Positions 37,901 through 49,969 of a DNA stretch of 64,000 nt are shown here, in pieces. The notes below the pieces were generated by a model. That model saw only the letters and a program-made list of their open reading frames with translations. It ran no database searches and was not told the DNA's origin. The stretch is taken from contig NMRA01000530.1 in NCBI GenBank assembly GCA_002633005.1, positions 51,706 through 115,705 of the forward strand, given 5' to 3'. The DNA comes from Phoronis australis. Its lineage: Eukaryota; Phoronida; Phoronidae. Made by a program: the position numbers and the translations under genes. Numbering within the stretch: the stretch's first letter is position 1; every line of letters starts with the position of its first letter.

Positions 37901-40900
37901 AAATGTTGACATTTCTGCATATGCATGTACTGCTGACTTCTTTCATTAAACGATTTTTGTCTTGGCTAAGAACTGGTACTTTGCTTCATTTAGGCCTTGC
38001 AACTACCACAGGTACGATTTTAATTTGCAATATTTGGGCAAAATTGCATTCCAAGGTTCAACAGCCTTGGTTCTCCCGGTGAATTGAACATAAATGTTTC
38101 ACCATGACTTCGTGTTGGTTGTCCATCGCTAGAAAAGAAACGACACCAAACCCGGTTTTGGTCTATTAACAAAAAATATGAAAAACAACTTTCACATCCA
38201 GTTCTCCGAAACAAAATAATGTTCTGTAATCCTCGATGACCCTAACATTTTCGGAGGAAGCTATGAAAACTTGTTGCGAAGTCTGGAAGATTGTCTGAAA
38301 TCGCCAAAATATGTTTTAATATCCTTTTAAAATCGTTCAAATCCTGCCTAGAAAAATATGTTGTTATTGGAAAGAAACTGCTGCTAATAAACAAATTATG
38401 CATGTCATAAATCGATGAAACTGCAGCTTTGATTTACTGTATCAAATGTTATGGGTTTATTATGGTTTATTTTTGTGAATGCAACGATATTTCATTGTGC
38501 CAACTTGATTCCAGTTCACACTATGCAACTTTTTAGCAGCATAAGTTGTCGTCTTATAATCTTCACAAAGACCATTTTTGTTATGATGAATGAGGTTTAA
38601 AATAAGAGAAACAGAATTTAAAATGAAGATGATTTTTTCTGAGTCCACTAGCCGTTAACGCACATGGCGCATTAAGAATCTTACACTAATTATAGCGGTG
38701 TTACTAGGGTGTCACTAAGTAGTTACTAGGGTGTCACTAAGTAGTTACTAGGGTGTCACTAAGTAGTTACTAGGGTGTCACTAAGTAATAGCAGTTGAGC
38801 ATTTTATACTTCATGGGCATTTAAAAACTTCCAGTTTAGCTTGAAAAATTGTTTTCAATAACACATATTGAACGATGCAAAGGACAAATAAACGTCTTGA
38901 TCATACCTGATGAGTCGACAGTCTTGTGTTAAACCTGCGTACACTCTGTAGGGATCAAGGGATCAACCACTGTGAACGCACTCCAGAAACTACAGGTTTA
39001 TGGAACACCCTCAACTGGTGACGATTCAGTAGGACGCGTCCGTGATTCAGTTTTGTTTGCATTTGGTGATTCGCAATGCTCGCGCCGAAAGTGTCAAGTT
39101 AACGTTCATTTAACGTTTAACCAATAAGATAATGTGTTTTGGTCACATCGTCGTTTAAGTCCGATTCGACAGGAGCAGACTTGACATCTGACATGATCTT
39201 GAATTGACCAATAAGGGATCATTTCCGTCAATGGACTGCCAGGTGCTTCTTCAAAATTACTGGCACGTGCAGCCCAACTCGCGGATTGATCGTCAATTGA
39301 ATCGTTACAAGGTGACGAACGCGTACTTACAAGATAAAGCTATTAGTACCCAACAGTTCTTTGGTATCGACTTTTTTTTCACCAGGGGGAATTTCAGAGG
39401 TTGTGTATAACCAGGGCTGTGTTAATGGGATACTTTCAAATAGTAACTTTGCAACTGGTCACGTGGGACCGGATACTGCTAGGTGCCGATATGATCAGCC
39501 CCATTGCTTCCTGAAAGACTCCCATCAGGTTATTTACACGTTTGACGGGATCGCGCAAGATACCGTACCGATAAGAGCAAAATTTCATTAGGGTTTCGCG
39601 GTTAAGCATAAGACCAAGGGGTGCAGTACTCGACATTATTTTTACGGGAGGTGCAACACCAAGATATGGATACCCGGACCCACCCATATAGTGTATATAG
39701 GGAGTTTCGATGAAAATGCCACACTTTCTTAAAATTTTGTTTCTGAGATGAAGGCATGAGCGAACCAAATATTAGAACCTACAATTTTGTAATACGCAAC
39801 GTTTAGGACTTGTCCATTATGAATGATATGGTGTATTCTTCACCGCCGGTGTCACGTGACAGCCGGCTTGGGAGAAACCTCCGTCGCGGCTCGGTCGGTT
39901 CCAGATATGAGTCCACCAAACCTATTTAGATATAAATTTTTGATGCTTTTAATCATGAATCTCCTTCCTCACTCCTTTCCTGAATTAATCACTTTTCTCT
40001 ATCCATTTTTTTGTCATTGGGACACGTGTTTTATCAAGACTTGTGATTTTTTTACTTAATTGGCATAACGGTAAGTTTAAAATTTGTTTTTGCATCAGCG
40101 AACTTGATGGCGAAATCGAAAAATTCGAGGCCTAGCTGCTACGGTGACCCTGGGTGAAATTTGCATTCCAGATGAGTAACCAGCTGTCTGGTGGATGGCA
40201 ACTCATAGGAAAACTGTAAACTTTTCCACACAATTCGAAAGGATTTAGAGACACCTGTCAGCTGGTGAATGATTATTGAAGAAAATTTGCGTGTTTCGTG
40301 AACTTTTTTAAGCACTGAAAAAAACTTCAATATCAGTATACTTGGAACCCCTGTCCATTAACTTTAGCTGAGCCAGTGGTGAAAATTATATATGAAAATG
40401 AGTGTTAACAAGCATGCCGTAGAATCCATAATGTTGTGCGTTCTTTGAGAAAAAAGAGGAAATTCGTGGATATTGATGTCGATAACCATTTCTGAAGAAT
40501 CGACGTTAGAGTATAGTCAGACTCTACAAAAGGCTTGAGGCGAAGGTTGTTAACTTCGCCATAGCCGGGTTGAGTTAAACATGCAAATTTTAAGGCCGGA
40601 TGTTTGCCAGCTATTCTTGGAGCACTGCCGGAAAATTACATTCCTTCGCGGAACGTGAAACGGTTTCCCAGCGCGATACAACTGTTTTAGAAAGCGCACA
40701 GTCATAAACACTCAAGGAAACCATAATCATTTCAACACAAGCCTATCGGCCCTCGCGTCTCGATGTCAAAATGACGAGACCACCAGCTTTTAATTCACCG
40801 ATTTACCGGTAGGGACACAAAGACTACGTTTACCAATGTTACGATTCCAAAAACGGATGTTTAAAGGTTTAAAGTGTTCCTTCAATTGCGACGCAAAAAA

Positions 40901-43513
40901 AAAAGTTTCCATTCGAAAGCAAACCTTAACAATGGAAAGGGATAACGAAATGGGTTTAACGCGTAGTAATCCAAATTAATTAATTGATAATTTTGGGATT
41001 AGCTAACAGTCACAGAATAGTAAACCTCTTTATGGATATTTCATTTAAATCTACACTTCTGTCAGATTAGTACCGCCAATACAATGCGTGGTATATGTGA
41101 AAACACCTACATGATAGGCGTAAGCTGTTAGGCCTTATTATCTAGCCAGGCTCAGAGGAAGGCGCTATGAGGAAATGAGTTTTATTAGAACTTCAGTTGA
41201 AGACCGAGAATATTTAAATTTGTAACAAGTGTCACCTGATGACTTCTTAGAGAACTGTGCATACAAGTTTTCAGGAAGAGAAACAACTTGTTAGTAAATT
41301 GCAGTTTTAAAGAAAATACCACAACTGATGCACTTAAACACAAGAATAAACATACGAAAAACCCAAGGAAGTCCAAATTTTACGCAACCGTTATTTTATG
41401 GTACCTTGTTTCATTGGGGTAACGGTGAAATATTACCATACTCATTTGCATAAAAATAGTCTCGCAAAACGAGACTTTCACGAAATTGTAACTCTGGTCG
41501 TTTGTGGCACACTGGGTAACCCGGTTTATTTGTAAATTACTTCATATTCACAATTTCATGTGGCTATGTATCGATAACAATTCCAGCCCCGGCGGCGGAC
41601 CAATTGTTTAAGAGGCCACTCTTTTGCAAGTCTAAGTAAGTTAGGTCTTGAGCTTACTAGCAAAATATTCGCCTTTCCTGCACTGATTTTGCGTGTTATT
41701 AGGTAATCCCACTTAGCGCGAAGCAAGTTGGTCCATCAAACACGTCCATGTGTCCATGTTCTACCGAAGCGACGTTCCGTAGACGCGGCAACCCCGCGAA
41801 CAAGCAATATCACGAAAAAGCTAGTAAACGTACAAGGGTAAAAGGCGAGTTTATGGCAAGTATGCTCGACACTACAGAGGTTCAACCTGGGAATAATAGT
41901 CCTATGTGTAACCGAGAACAATGGCGCACATTGTCTTTATTAGAACTGTGGGATAGAAATCGCTGTTTTTATTGGCAAGCGACGAATCTTGACGCTAGTG
42001 CATAGATAATGTCGCTGATCTTGAGACCAGAGTCCTCAAAGCTCCAGTCCACTTCATGTGACGGCTACGCAGGAAGACAACACTTGCCAGCAACGACTGT
42101 GGCGCACTGTTAGAAAATTTCAGCTAATTATCAAGGGATGTACTTGCAATTATTCAACCTATGGGTTAAAAGTAGGCGTTACGCTATGGTGGCTTTAATT
42201 TGTTTACAAGTTCTCTCGTCTCAAGTGTTTTGTTCGTTTGTCAAATCAATAACTGAAGAAAATATCCACGTAGGAATTACTTATCTTGAAGGAGCCAGCA
42301 AATACTTAACAAGTATTAGTTGTTGATTTTTCAGGAATGGAAATTTCTTAAAACTGCTCGTCTTTCTGTCCCGCTGTACAAAAATCCAGAATCCTTACGA
42401 AATGTATAAATAGATTATTCGCTGGTGCAAGATCAGTCTCGCAGATTGCTGAATTAATAGAAATATTTTGTTATGGCTTCCAGGAAAGATATACAGAGCA
42501 TTAGAAAAGTAAAAAAATATGGGACAGGCCAACTTTCCGAACATTTGGAAGCTTAATCTAAGTGGGAAATCATCTGACAACATAAGCTGATCGTTGAAAC
42601 AGTTGCCATTTGGTAAGAAAAGTTTCTTGTATAGATTGATAAGCTAAAACACGAAGACAGTTTGGGTCTATCTCCAAATTCGACTCAAGAAAATATTACA
42701 CTGTAAGGTAGTATAGTAATATGACATTATAGGGGTCTCATTTTTCCGTCACACCTGACGTTCTATTTGCTGATTTTGATCTCGGTCACGATAAGAATAA
42801 TTATAGGCCTACTTCATGTGAAGCGCAAACAATATTGACTGAGGGTCCCAGAAGAGGATTCTCGATCAAACAAGATATTCTTTGATGCTCACATGGCATC
42901 TAGCGCTTTTACAGACGAAAAACGTACACCAAACGATTATCTGCGACATTGCCAGCTCGTCGAGTGGGCTGTCCCTTATAATTCTAATCTTCGAACCTCT
43001 GGAACTCAGAATCTCAGATATCTTAAAAATTTTCACTGAATTGATGTAGTTACGGGGAGGCAGCGGCACAAAGGAGCCGGGAAGTTGGCAAAGCAATGAT
43101 GACGGAACGGGAGGGGAGGGGGGGGGGGCGCAACATCGGTTACTGGCGACGGGGACATTAAGAGAACCGTTTCATGTATCTCGGGCGCGATAATCCTGGC
43201 CCCGTCACTGAGAATAGGTTATGGTCTACGCTTGACAAGCAAACCAAATGGTATTGGAAAAGGTTTTTAAAATTTTGGAAGCAGTCAAAGTAGACTCTCT
43301 TAGTTTTCTTTTTAGGGATTGGAGGCTCGGACCACAAATACATTTATGGAACATACATGTACTTTAAACGTGTTTCAATAGACTGAGCTTTTCATCTACG
43401 GGAAAGACATATTCCATGATGAACCGTCGTTGCCATTAGCAAACAATGACATTGGTTCACACATGGTACCCACAACACTTTAGTAAAAGAACTTACGTAG
43501 TCTTGTTCTCCAT
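34972..43513 (-). CDS. Putative multi-exon two-transmembrane protein, unrecognised
   Basis: Nine candidate exons join in phase: 43497-43513 (MENKT), 42913-42998, 41236-41324, 40149-40261, 38103-38128 (3' border uncertain), 37047-37176, 36896-36968, 36657-36731 and 34972-35082 (TGA). They would encode about 239 residues: a basic N-terminus, a membrane segment made across a splice (MSQIIVWCTFFVFVVFSL), a Cys-containing middle (THLECKFHPG, DVCYECSEHFTSLRAADNE, HAVKLQPGETSFLNYEI) and a C-terminal membrane segment (AKTLIVLFLLLYLYSFVKF). The exons at 36657, 36896 and 37047 are the most convincing. Splice donors at 40148 (GTCACC) and 38102 are weak. I recognise no family. If real it is a type II-start protein with both ends facing the cytosol, on the same strand as the receptor gene. 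Parts of the chain could be chance. Confidence 0.4.
38700..38787. repeat. Four perfect 22-bp tandem repeats
   Basis: The unit GTTACTAGGGTGTCACTAAG plus TA is repeated four times without a mismatch, ending at 38787. The perfect identity suggests recent expansion or strand slippage. Confidence 0.95.
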
Positions 43514-44257
43514 TATGTGGCTCAAGGTCCGTTTCAATAAGCTGTTTCACTTGTTTCAACTTCTAACTTTCATACTTCCTCATCCCGTACGTTAGTCCGA
43601 CTTAAAACCAACTTTAAGCCAAAACCTTAAGCCAAACATAAGATCACTTTTGTGGAACAGAATCCGGACAAATTGAATTTTATCTTAAATTTGACACAGA
43701 TTTGTCTCTGCTAAATCTGTTTTCTTGGAACAGGCCCCAGGATGCCCGAAACGACAACTTACACTAGTTTACATCACATTCCCGGAAATATGCGACCTTA
43801 TGCTTTACAGAAGTAACCAAATGTTCAATAGCTGCCACGATGAACCTGGCTCACAGCACCCGCAAAATATAGTAAAAGAATAATTCTCGTTAGATATGAT
43901 CTAATTCAATTTGACTCACTTGCTAAATCCACATTCCTAAAAGCACGTGACCATAAGCTTCACAAATATCTTCTTATTTAATTACGCTCTACGTGAATCT
44001 ACTTTAAACGAGTAGACTTATCGACAAACTGGTCAGAAACAACAGCGAAAGTGTCCAAGCCTTGGCAATTGTGATTAATTGATCAGATCCATATGGGACG
44101 TATTTGTTATGCAATATTTGTTGATCGAGTTTTGTGATATTACTTGCACAGCCGTGTCATTACTGAGCCAATTTTACCCGTAGCCTATGTCATAGAGGAA
44201 AACAAAATGCGAAGGATTACGCTTGGAGCTTGCAATACTACCACTGGGGCAAACTAA

Positions 44258-44410
44258 TAGACCTTTGAGTCAGGTTTCAAGCTCCTCAGCTCGGTTTTAA
44301 CTATTTGTAAATAAATCACAAAAATGGTTCCAGGCGATCACTGCAGTGGGCCCACCTGACTGGCCTACGCGCACGTCTTGTATAACGGACCAGATCGCCT
44401 GCAATTATTA
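44258..44410 (+). mobile_element. SINE copy 4, opposite orientation
   Basis: AGCTCCTCAGCTCGGTTTTA, GGCCTACGCGCACGTCTTGT and GATCGCCTGCAATTATT are the reverse complement of the body of copies 1-3. The tRNA-like head is absent or unrecognisable. Confidence 0.65.
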
Positions 44411-45172
44411 TCAAAAAATAATAAAAACGAACAAACAAGCCCATCACATACAACCACTGGTGCATTACATAAAGCAAATTTCTATCGATTAAAGCGATCA
44501 CACACGACCATGCAAGGGCACCCGAGCGAAAGGGGAGTAATTTTCTCTCTCTCAGCTCGCGTAGTACACTTTCATCAAAATGGCCGTAAATGTCTTGCTA
44601 GTGTCTTGCTTTACGGAACGCACTCCTGGATCAAAGCCATTTACAGTTTACATGGGATCTATGTAAGTGACTATTGTCCAATCCTGAATAGAAACTCAGT
44701 CCATCCTTTGGTTAAATTGGTAATCTCTTCGAGTGGTAGGAACTTGCACAAAAACAAAAGAACACAAGAAAAAATCGGAGATTAGGAAAAATGTCATACA
44801 TGTATAATCTAGTCGAGTTGATAATTTTCGCATCCACTGCCTTGTAGGCAATCAAAACTCGTCGCCGTGGGTTATTGCAAATGATTTACATTAAGCCAAC
44901 CTTGACTTCTGAAAGCACACGTACATTCCTCAAACAAAATGGATTCCATACCTTCATACATGTATTGTAACTAAATTGAAATTTTCTTAAAATATTGCAC
45001 AGTTGCGTAATGATTTATCGCTGTAGAGTGAAAACGTATTTGTCGAGAAAATAGAGAAAATGGGAAACGTTAAAGAGACATACATGACGCTCGGAAAGAA
45101 AAGTAAAAACTAGAAGTAGCTCAGAATCAGAACATGTTCAGCATGCACCTTCATTATTTTGAGTCCATGTAC

Positions 45173-45385
45173 CTTTCGTAATCCGACGATGAGAAATGTT
45201 CGCAACACATACGGTTACAGTTTTGCATCGCTTTATCCGTGGCGTGAACCTGAAATAGGCCCAGTACATTCTTGACACGAGTGAGCTAACCTCAACGCAT
45301 CTTGTCATACACAGGAAATCGATGAAACAGAACATGTATACTCTTCAAGATCCCACATTTACATGCCGATATGCGTACTACACAA
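45173..45385 (-). pseudogene. THAP-like zinc-finger fragment
   Basis: The - strand first reads ACKCGILKSIHVLFHRFP and VYDKMR then TGA. A strong acceptor (CCTATTTCAG) at 45250 is followed by VHATDKAMQN, CNRMCCEHFSSSDYE and a GT at 45172. FHRFP and C-x2-H-F are THAP hallmarks in the right order and spacing. The two halves do not join in frame across the stop, so this is a broken copy or a gene with an unseen splice. The downstream exon was not found. Confidence 0.5.
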
Positions 45386-45581
45386 AGGCTAATAATGGTC
45401 TACAAGTGTTGTACAGAATGACACTTCGGATGTCAAACACTGTCGGGAATGCAAGCCGGCTGGGCCGGTGAATGATTCGGACCGCGAACGTCGCTTGCAG
45501 AGGGACGCATGCGTGATTAATTACAACCTGGTAATTTAACTCTAAAATAAAAAAAAAACGATTCTGAAAACAATCGCATTT

Positions 45582-45660
45582 CTCCCTCCCACCTTCTTTC
45601 CCTCCCTCCCTTCCTCTCCCCTGCCTCCCTGCGTCTTTTGCTCCCTCCCTACTCTCTCTC
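45582..45660. repeat. Polypyrimidine tract (CCCT)n
   Basis: CCCTCC, CTTCC and CTCCC units over about 80 bases; low-complexity sequence. Confidence 0.85.
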
Positions 45661-45832
45661 GTAATCAACACTGCTTTACTAATAACGATCTTTAACATAT
45701 ACATGTGTACGATTCTTGGAATTCTTCAGGACACCGACTCGATAGTTTTATCGGACCAATGTTTAGACAAATCTCACAGCTAAAATTAAAGGATACTTTA
45801 GAGACCGTTTGGATGACGACCCGCCATCTTGC

Positions 45833-46165
45833 TCACTCTGTTTGTGGCAACCAGATAGCATACGTGGTGAGCTGCAAGGATGCAGAGGACTCAGTAATTG
45901 TCGGTAGATTCTTAGAACCCCCCATATCCGTGTTGAGGCTTGAGCCGTGTACAGCGATCTCTATTGTTTCTCTTACCATACCCTTGTACCAGTTGTCTAA
46001 AATTTTCACCTCTACCCAGCCGAAGCGGCCCAACTCCCAAGTGTGTTTCACCACGGACAGGTATGGGTTGACACTATACTTGGCCTTCTTGGATAGGCGT
46101 GCCATGACGGCTCCATGTTCAACATGGATGGTGGGAAGTTGCAACTTCCAAGAATCTGCCAGCAA
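45833..46165 (-). pseudogene. Retroelement C-terminal fragment (Penelope-like/GIY-YIG type)
   Basis: The 110-codon frame contains SVVKHTWELGRFGWVEVKIL, NWYKGMVRETIEIAV and SSLNTDMGG. This order, a helix with H and W, then VKILD, then RE-x-I-E-I and LN-x-D, is what I know from the end of Penelope-like elements and similar GIY-YIG retroelement proteins. There is no start context and the reading is broken upstream near 46165-46240, where another frame continues. The GIY-YIG catalytic core itself is not visible. Assignment is tentative. Confidence 0.4.
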
Positions 46166-48301
46166 CTGCTAGGTCCCTGCATCCCTGTACACGCTTCCTC
46201 AGGAACGCGCCAAACACGCCACCTGGTTTTTGACAAACAAAGTTAGCAAGATTATAGCTGAGAGTATAGTCTAAACCTTTTTCCTATGTCATTCATAGTC
46301 GATATTTTTGTTGTTATGAAACATCGACGATATTGTCTTTGTGTAACTCGAAATTGGTGTTTTCTTTAAGTTTTTCAAACTTTTTTGATGATCGGTCAAT
46401 ACTATCATTTTTCAGTAGTCTCATATTTCTGGTTATTTGGGCCGGATGTCTTGATGTTGCTGTGCTTCACATGAGCATGTACTGAGGTTTCCTCAGTCAG
46501 TTTGAAAATCTTTTTCACTCGTGATCTTATTGACAGCGCAGTATTTATGGGGGTGGGGCAAGATGGTAACTGCCTCATCCCCTGTCAAAAGAGTACTCCA
46601 TCTAAAAAGGGGCCCATAATATAAATAGGTACATCATATAACTACTGAGAAAGAAACAATTTATATTGTCATCATCCAGCAGGTGACTTTCCTTAACACA
46701 AATGTTGTGCTATTTCACAAAAACATGAAAGAGTTTCATTGATTCCGTCGTGAGGGCTCATCTGCAAACACAGGAAACAGGAAGCTATGAACACATGTGT
46801 CATGAACAGGCCTCTCAAAGGACTGGGGACACTAAACATGAAACGACACGTCATATCAAAAGAACAGGCATTGAGCAGCAATTGATCCCATCATTAGAAA
46901 CTCTCTCCGTCCGGTTCCAAATTTATGTCAAATGTTATGTAATTTAAAAACAGAGTTCTGTAACAAATGCCTCCTTTACTCCATGTCAAAGCAGCTTCCA
47001 TGGGAAAACACAATGCAGCATTCTTTAAAAATTGTGAGTATTTTTGTATTTGGAAACATGAAACACTGAATTTGCTCTGAAAAGTTAATTCTTCGAAGTA
47101 TGTATGATAAACACCAGCTTTTTCAAGTATGTTAAAACGACCAATCCTGAAAAACGTGGGGTCACCCTAACAATGTCATGGCAAGGTTGCCAACGGGTGA
47201 ATCGCGCACTGATAGGTCGTGTTTCTTGTGAACAAAATGAGAAACTCGGGCAAAAAATGCAATATCAATTATAGGCTGATCACGTGCAGTTGTCTTGGAC
47301 CATACCAAGAACTGAGTCATAAAGTGACTACTCATTATATTAGTGAACTGACTTCCGTTATTTTGACGTTATCTTGAGGACGAGTGTGCCATTCAAACGA
47401 AATGCTGAACACGGATATTTTTCCATTCGCTCGTAAGAGTTGGCTAAAGATTAACATTAACGAGTGAGATTTGTTATAGAAACAAGGCATGGTCAAACAA
47501 GCATTTACGATGATAAAAATTATGTCATACTATTTTATACCTTAATGAGTTCTTCTTGCCTATAAACGATAATTATTATTATACATGGTGCATTGTTAAA
47601 ACATTGCTCTCATGTTCTTTTGATTTGCGCAATTTGAACGATAAAGCACCGCTTTTTGGCCGCTTTGAAACCCTATACATGTTGTAATTACTCTTAAAAT
47701 TTACCGGTTTCTGGTGATTTGACAATTAATAAATCAATGATCGATCGCGTGAAACTGTGAAGAATAGTTATCAGAATATAGTTGCTTGAGCTGCTATAGG
47801 CTCATCTTAGGCAAACAAGACACATTTTTTATTTGGTTCACTTTACTTATTGCTATGAACTTAAGTAGTCTCAGCTAGGTCCTTACTCAGATGAGATGTG
47901 ATTTGGGCTTGCAAAGACCTGACACTTCATTATGCTTGATACCGTGCAAAACTACGCTCCGTGACAAGCCCAAACATGGTGTCAGGCAGACACAATTTTA
48001 TAAGTATGAGAATCAAATCTAATTTGACGAAAGCACAATTTGAGGCCAAGGGAACGTAGCCTAAATTACTGTTTTTTCTTGTGACTTACGGCCGCTTTAG
48101 AGTCGCTTTAAGTCGGCCTCAGCTTGTCTCTTGCTCAGATTAAAATTGATTAATGGAATTGGAGAAAATGTTTGAGCTCATGGTCGCTATTAAAGAAATT
48201 CGACATGACAAACAAATTGCAATGGTTTATCTCAAGCAATAACGAACTTAGTTTTTCAAATCAACAAATCGCAGCTAATTTGACGGAATACCTAGTCGCA
48301 T

Positions 48302-48343
48302 CAGGCCCGTAGGAAGGCAAAAATTATTGGAGGGGGGGGGGGG
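48302..48343. mobile_element. hAT terminus abutting the sequence gap
   Basis: CAGGCCCGTAGGAAGG and CAAAAATTATTGG followed by a G run match the hAT end at 62952. The rest of the element is presumably inside or beyond the gap. Confidence 0.6.
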
Positions 48344-48615
48344 NNNNNNNNNNNNNNNNNNNNNNNNNNNNNNNNNNNNNNNNNNNNNNNNNNNNNNNNN
48401 NNNNNNNNNNNNNNNNNNNNNNNNNNNNNNNNNNNNNNNNNNNNNNNNNNNNNNNNNNNNNNNNNNNNNNNNNNNNNNNNNNNNNNNNNNNNNNNNNNNN
48501 NNNNNNNNNNNNNNNNNNNNNNNNNNNNNNNNNNNNNNNNNNNNNNNNNNNNNNNNNNNNNNNNNNNNNNNNNNNNNNNNNNNNNNNNNNNNNNNNNNNN
48601 NNNNNNNNNNNNNNN
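48344..48615. other. Assembly gap (272 N)
   Basis: A run of N bounded on both sides by long G homopolymers. Apparent open frames crossing it are artefacts. Confidence 0.99.
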
Positions 48616-49148
48616 TTGGGGGGGGGGGGGGGGGCTCAAATCCAATTTCAAGTGTCAAATTCTGAACACGGCGCATTCGTAACGGAACTATGGCTAATAT
48701 AGGCTCTCCCGCTAAATCCCAGGCGACCGGCAGTGGCGCTGCGCACTACGACTCCTTTTCCGTCGTCTGCTACACTGTGCAATGAAGATCATTTACTCCA
48801 TTTTTTAAAGAAAATGGAACCTGAGAGACGATGAAAAAACAGAAGTTGCTGGTAAGATGTGAATTTTAATCGAAGCCTTAGTGAATCACTCAGAAACTCG
48901 CAATACTCTCTTTGTCAAACCTTATCTTAGGGACGATTTCCAAAGCAATCCCGTCATTACTGCCAACACGAAAAAACGATTTGGTCTTTTGGGCATTTGA
49001 AGACTATTTTAAATACGAGAAATTTGTTAAGAATTGGTGGCAAAAATATAAAACGTGTAATAAGCATTACAAAAAGAAGTAGGTTTTGCGCGCAAACGCT
49101 GTGGACCATAAACAAGTAGGTCTCTTAGCATGTCATTAGTATTTAATT

Positions 49149-49212
49149 CGAGGTGGTGTAGTGGTAATGAACGCGCGCTCTAACAGTCAGGTCGTGATTT
49201 CGAATCTTTGGA
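49149..49212 (+). repeat. tRNA-like fragment
   Basis: GAGGTGGTGTAGTGGTAATG (A-box-like) and GTCGTGATTTCGAATC (B-box-like) lie at tRNA spacing, but stems do not pair well. It is most likely the head of another tRNA-derived SINE rather than a gene. Confidence 0.4.
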
Positions 49213-49324
49213 ACTTGCAGTTTTTCCTGTTTGACACGTTCTCCGTTTTTTTTTTCCTTTTTTTCTTGAATAATACTTCAGGAATCAAGGAAAATGCTTG
49301 ATTCTTAGAGGTAAAAACAGAAAA

Positions 49325-49474
49325 ATTTCCTGGGCGGGAGGGGGGCAAACCCCCCTCCCGACCTCCCCCCATTCGGTGCTATGCGCATCTACAATTGTGG
49401 TTCACTTTGCGCAAATGCTTGCAGCCGGACAAAATGTTGCCCCCCCCTTATGATATCCTAGATCCGCCACTGAA
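49325..49474. mobile_element. Right end of a CAGTGGCGGAT-type MITE
   Basis: Ends ATCCTAGATCCGCCACTG at 49474 after a CGGTGCTATGCGC segment similar to the inside of the 2813-3028 MITE. The left end is not found. A similar isolated end (CCTAGATCTGCCAGTG) is at about 59182-59198. Confidence 0.5.
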
Positions 49475-49969
49475 ACTGACCGGTAGCGAAGAGCTGCCTC
49501 AAGTAGCTATAGCTGAGATCTAACAGTGTGAAAATACGAAATTCCCGATGAACTAAAGCTAGTAGTTACTGGTCAGCTCAGCTGTTATTCACTTGAGACA
49601 GGCAGCTCGTACTGCCGTCTTCACTGGCTCTAAGGTCAAGATTCGTTTTATTGTGATACAGTCTCGGGAAAACTTTAATTTACGCTGGTCATTCTTTGAA
49701 GGAGTTTTTTAAAAAGGTGAGGTACCGAGGTCCCTGGTGCAGTGCTTTTGGGGCTGTTTTAAAATCTGTCGTTGAAACACGACCGGCAGTCCAGTTTGTG
49801 GTGGTTGGGGAAATGATACAAAGTGTTTCCCAAATGTACACACTTCAACGGTTGACGTTCAGTTCCCGTGGATCCCGGAGATTCTGCGCGGACCTACTGC
49901 ACGGTTATATCTTATTTTTAACGTAGGTGCGTCAGACAAGACGTGCACGGGAATCAGGCAAGCAAACTA

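Noticed and set aside
41185-41376. Signal-peptide-like start for a secreted protein on the - strand
   Set aside because: The frame has no ATG and a stop just upstream; the hydrophobic stretch is better explained as sequence before a splice acceptor.
44378-44785. 135-codon open frame on the + strand
   Set aside because: It begins inside the SINE copy at 44258-44410 and has no coding signature after it.
45705-46172. 155-codon open frame on the + strand
   Set aside because: It is the shadow of the - strand retroelement fragment at 45833-46165, which has the better motif match.
48275-48676. Open frames crossing the N run
   Set aside because: They are artefacts of unknown bases between poly-G edges.
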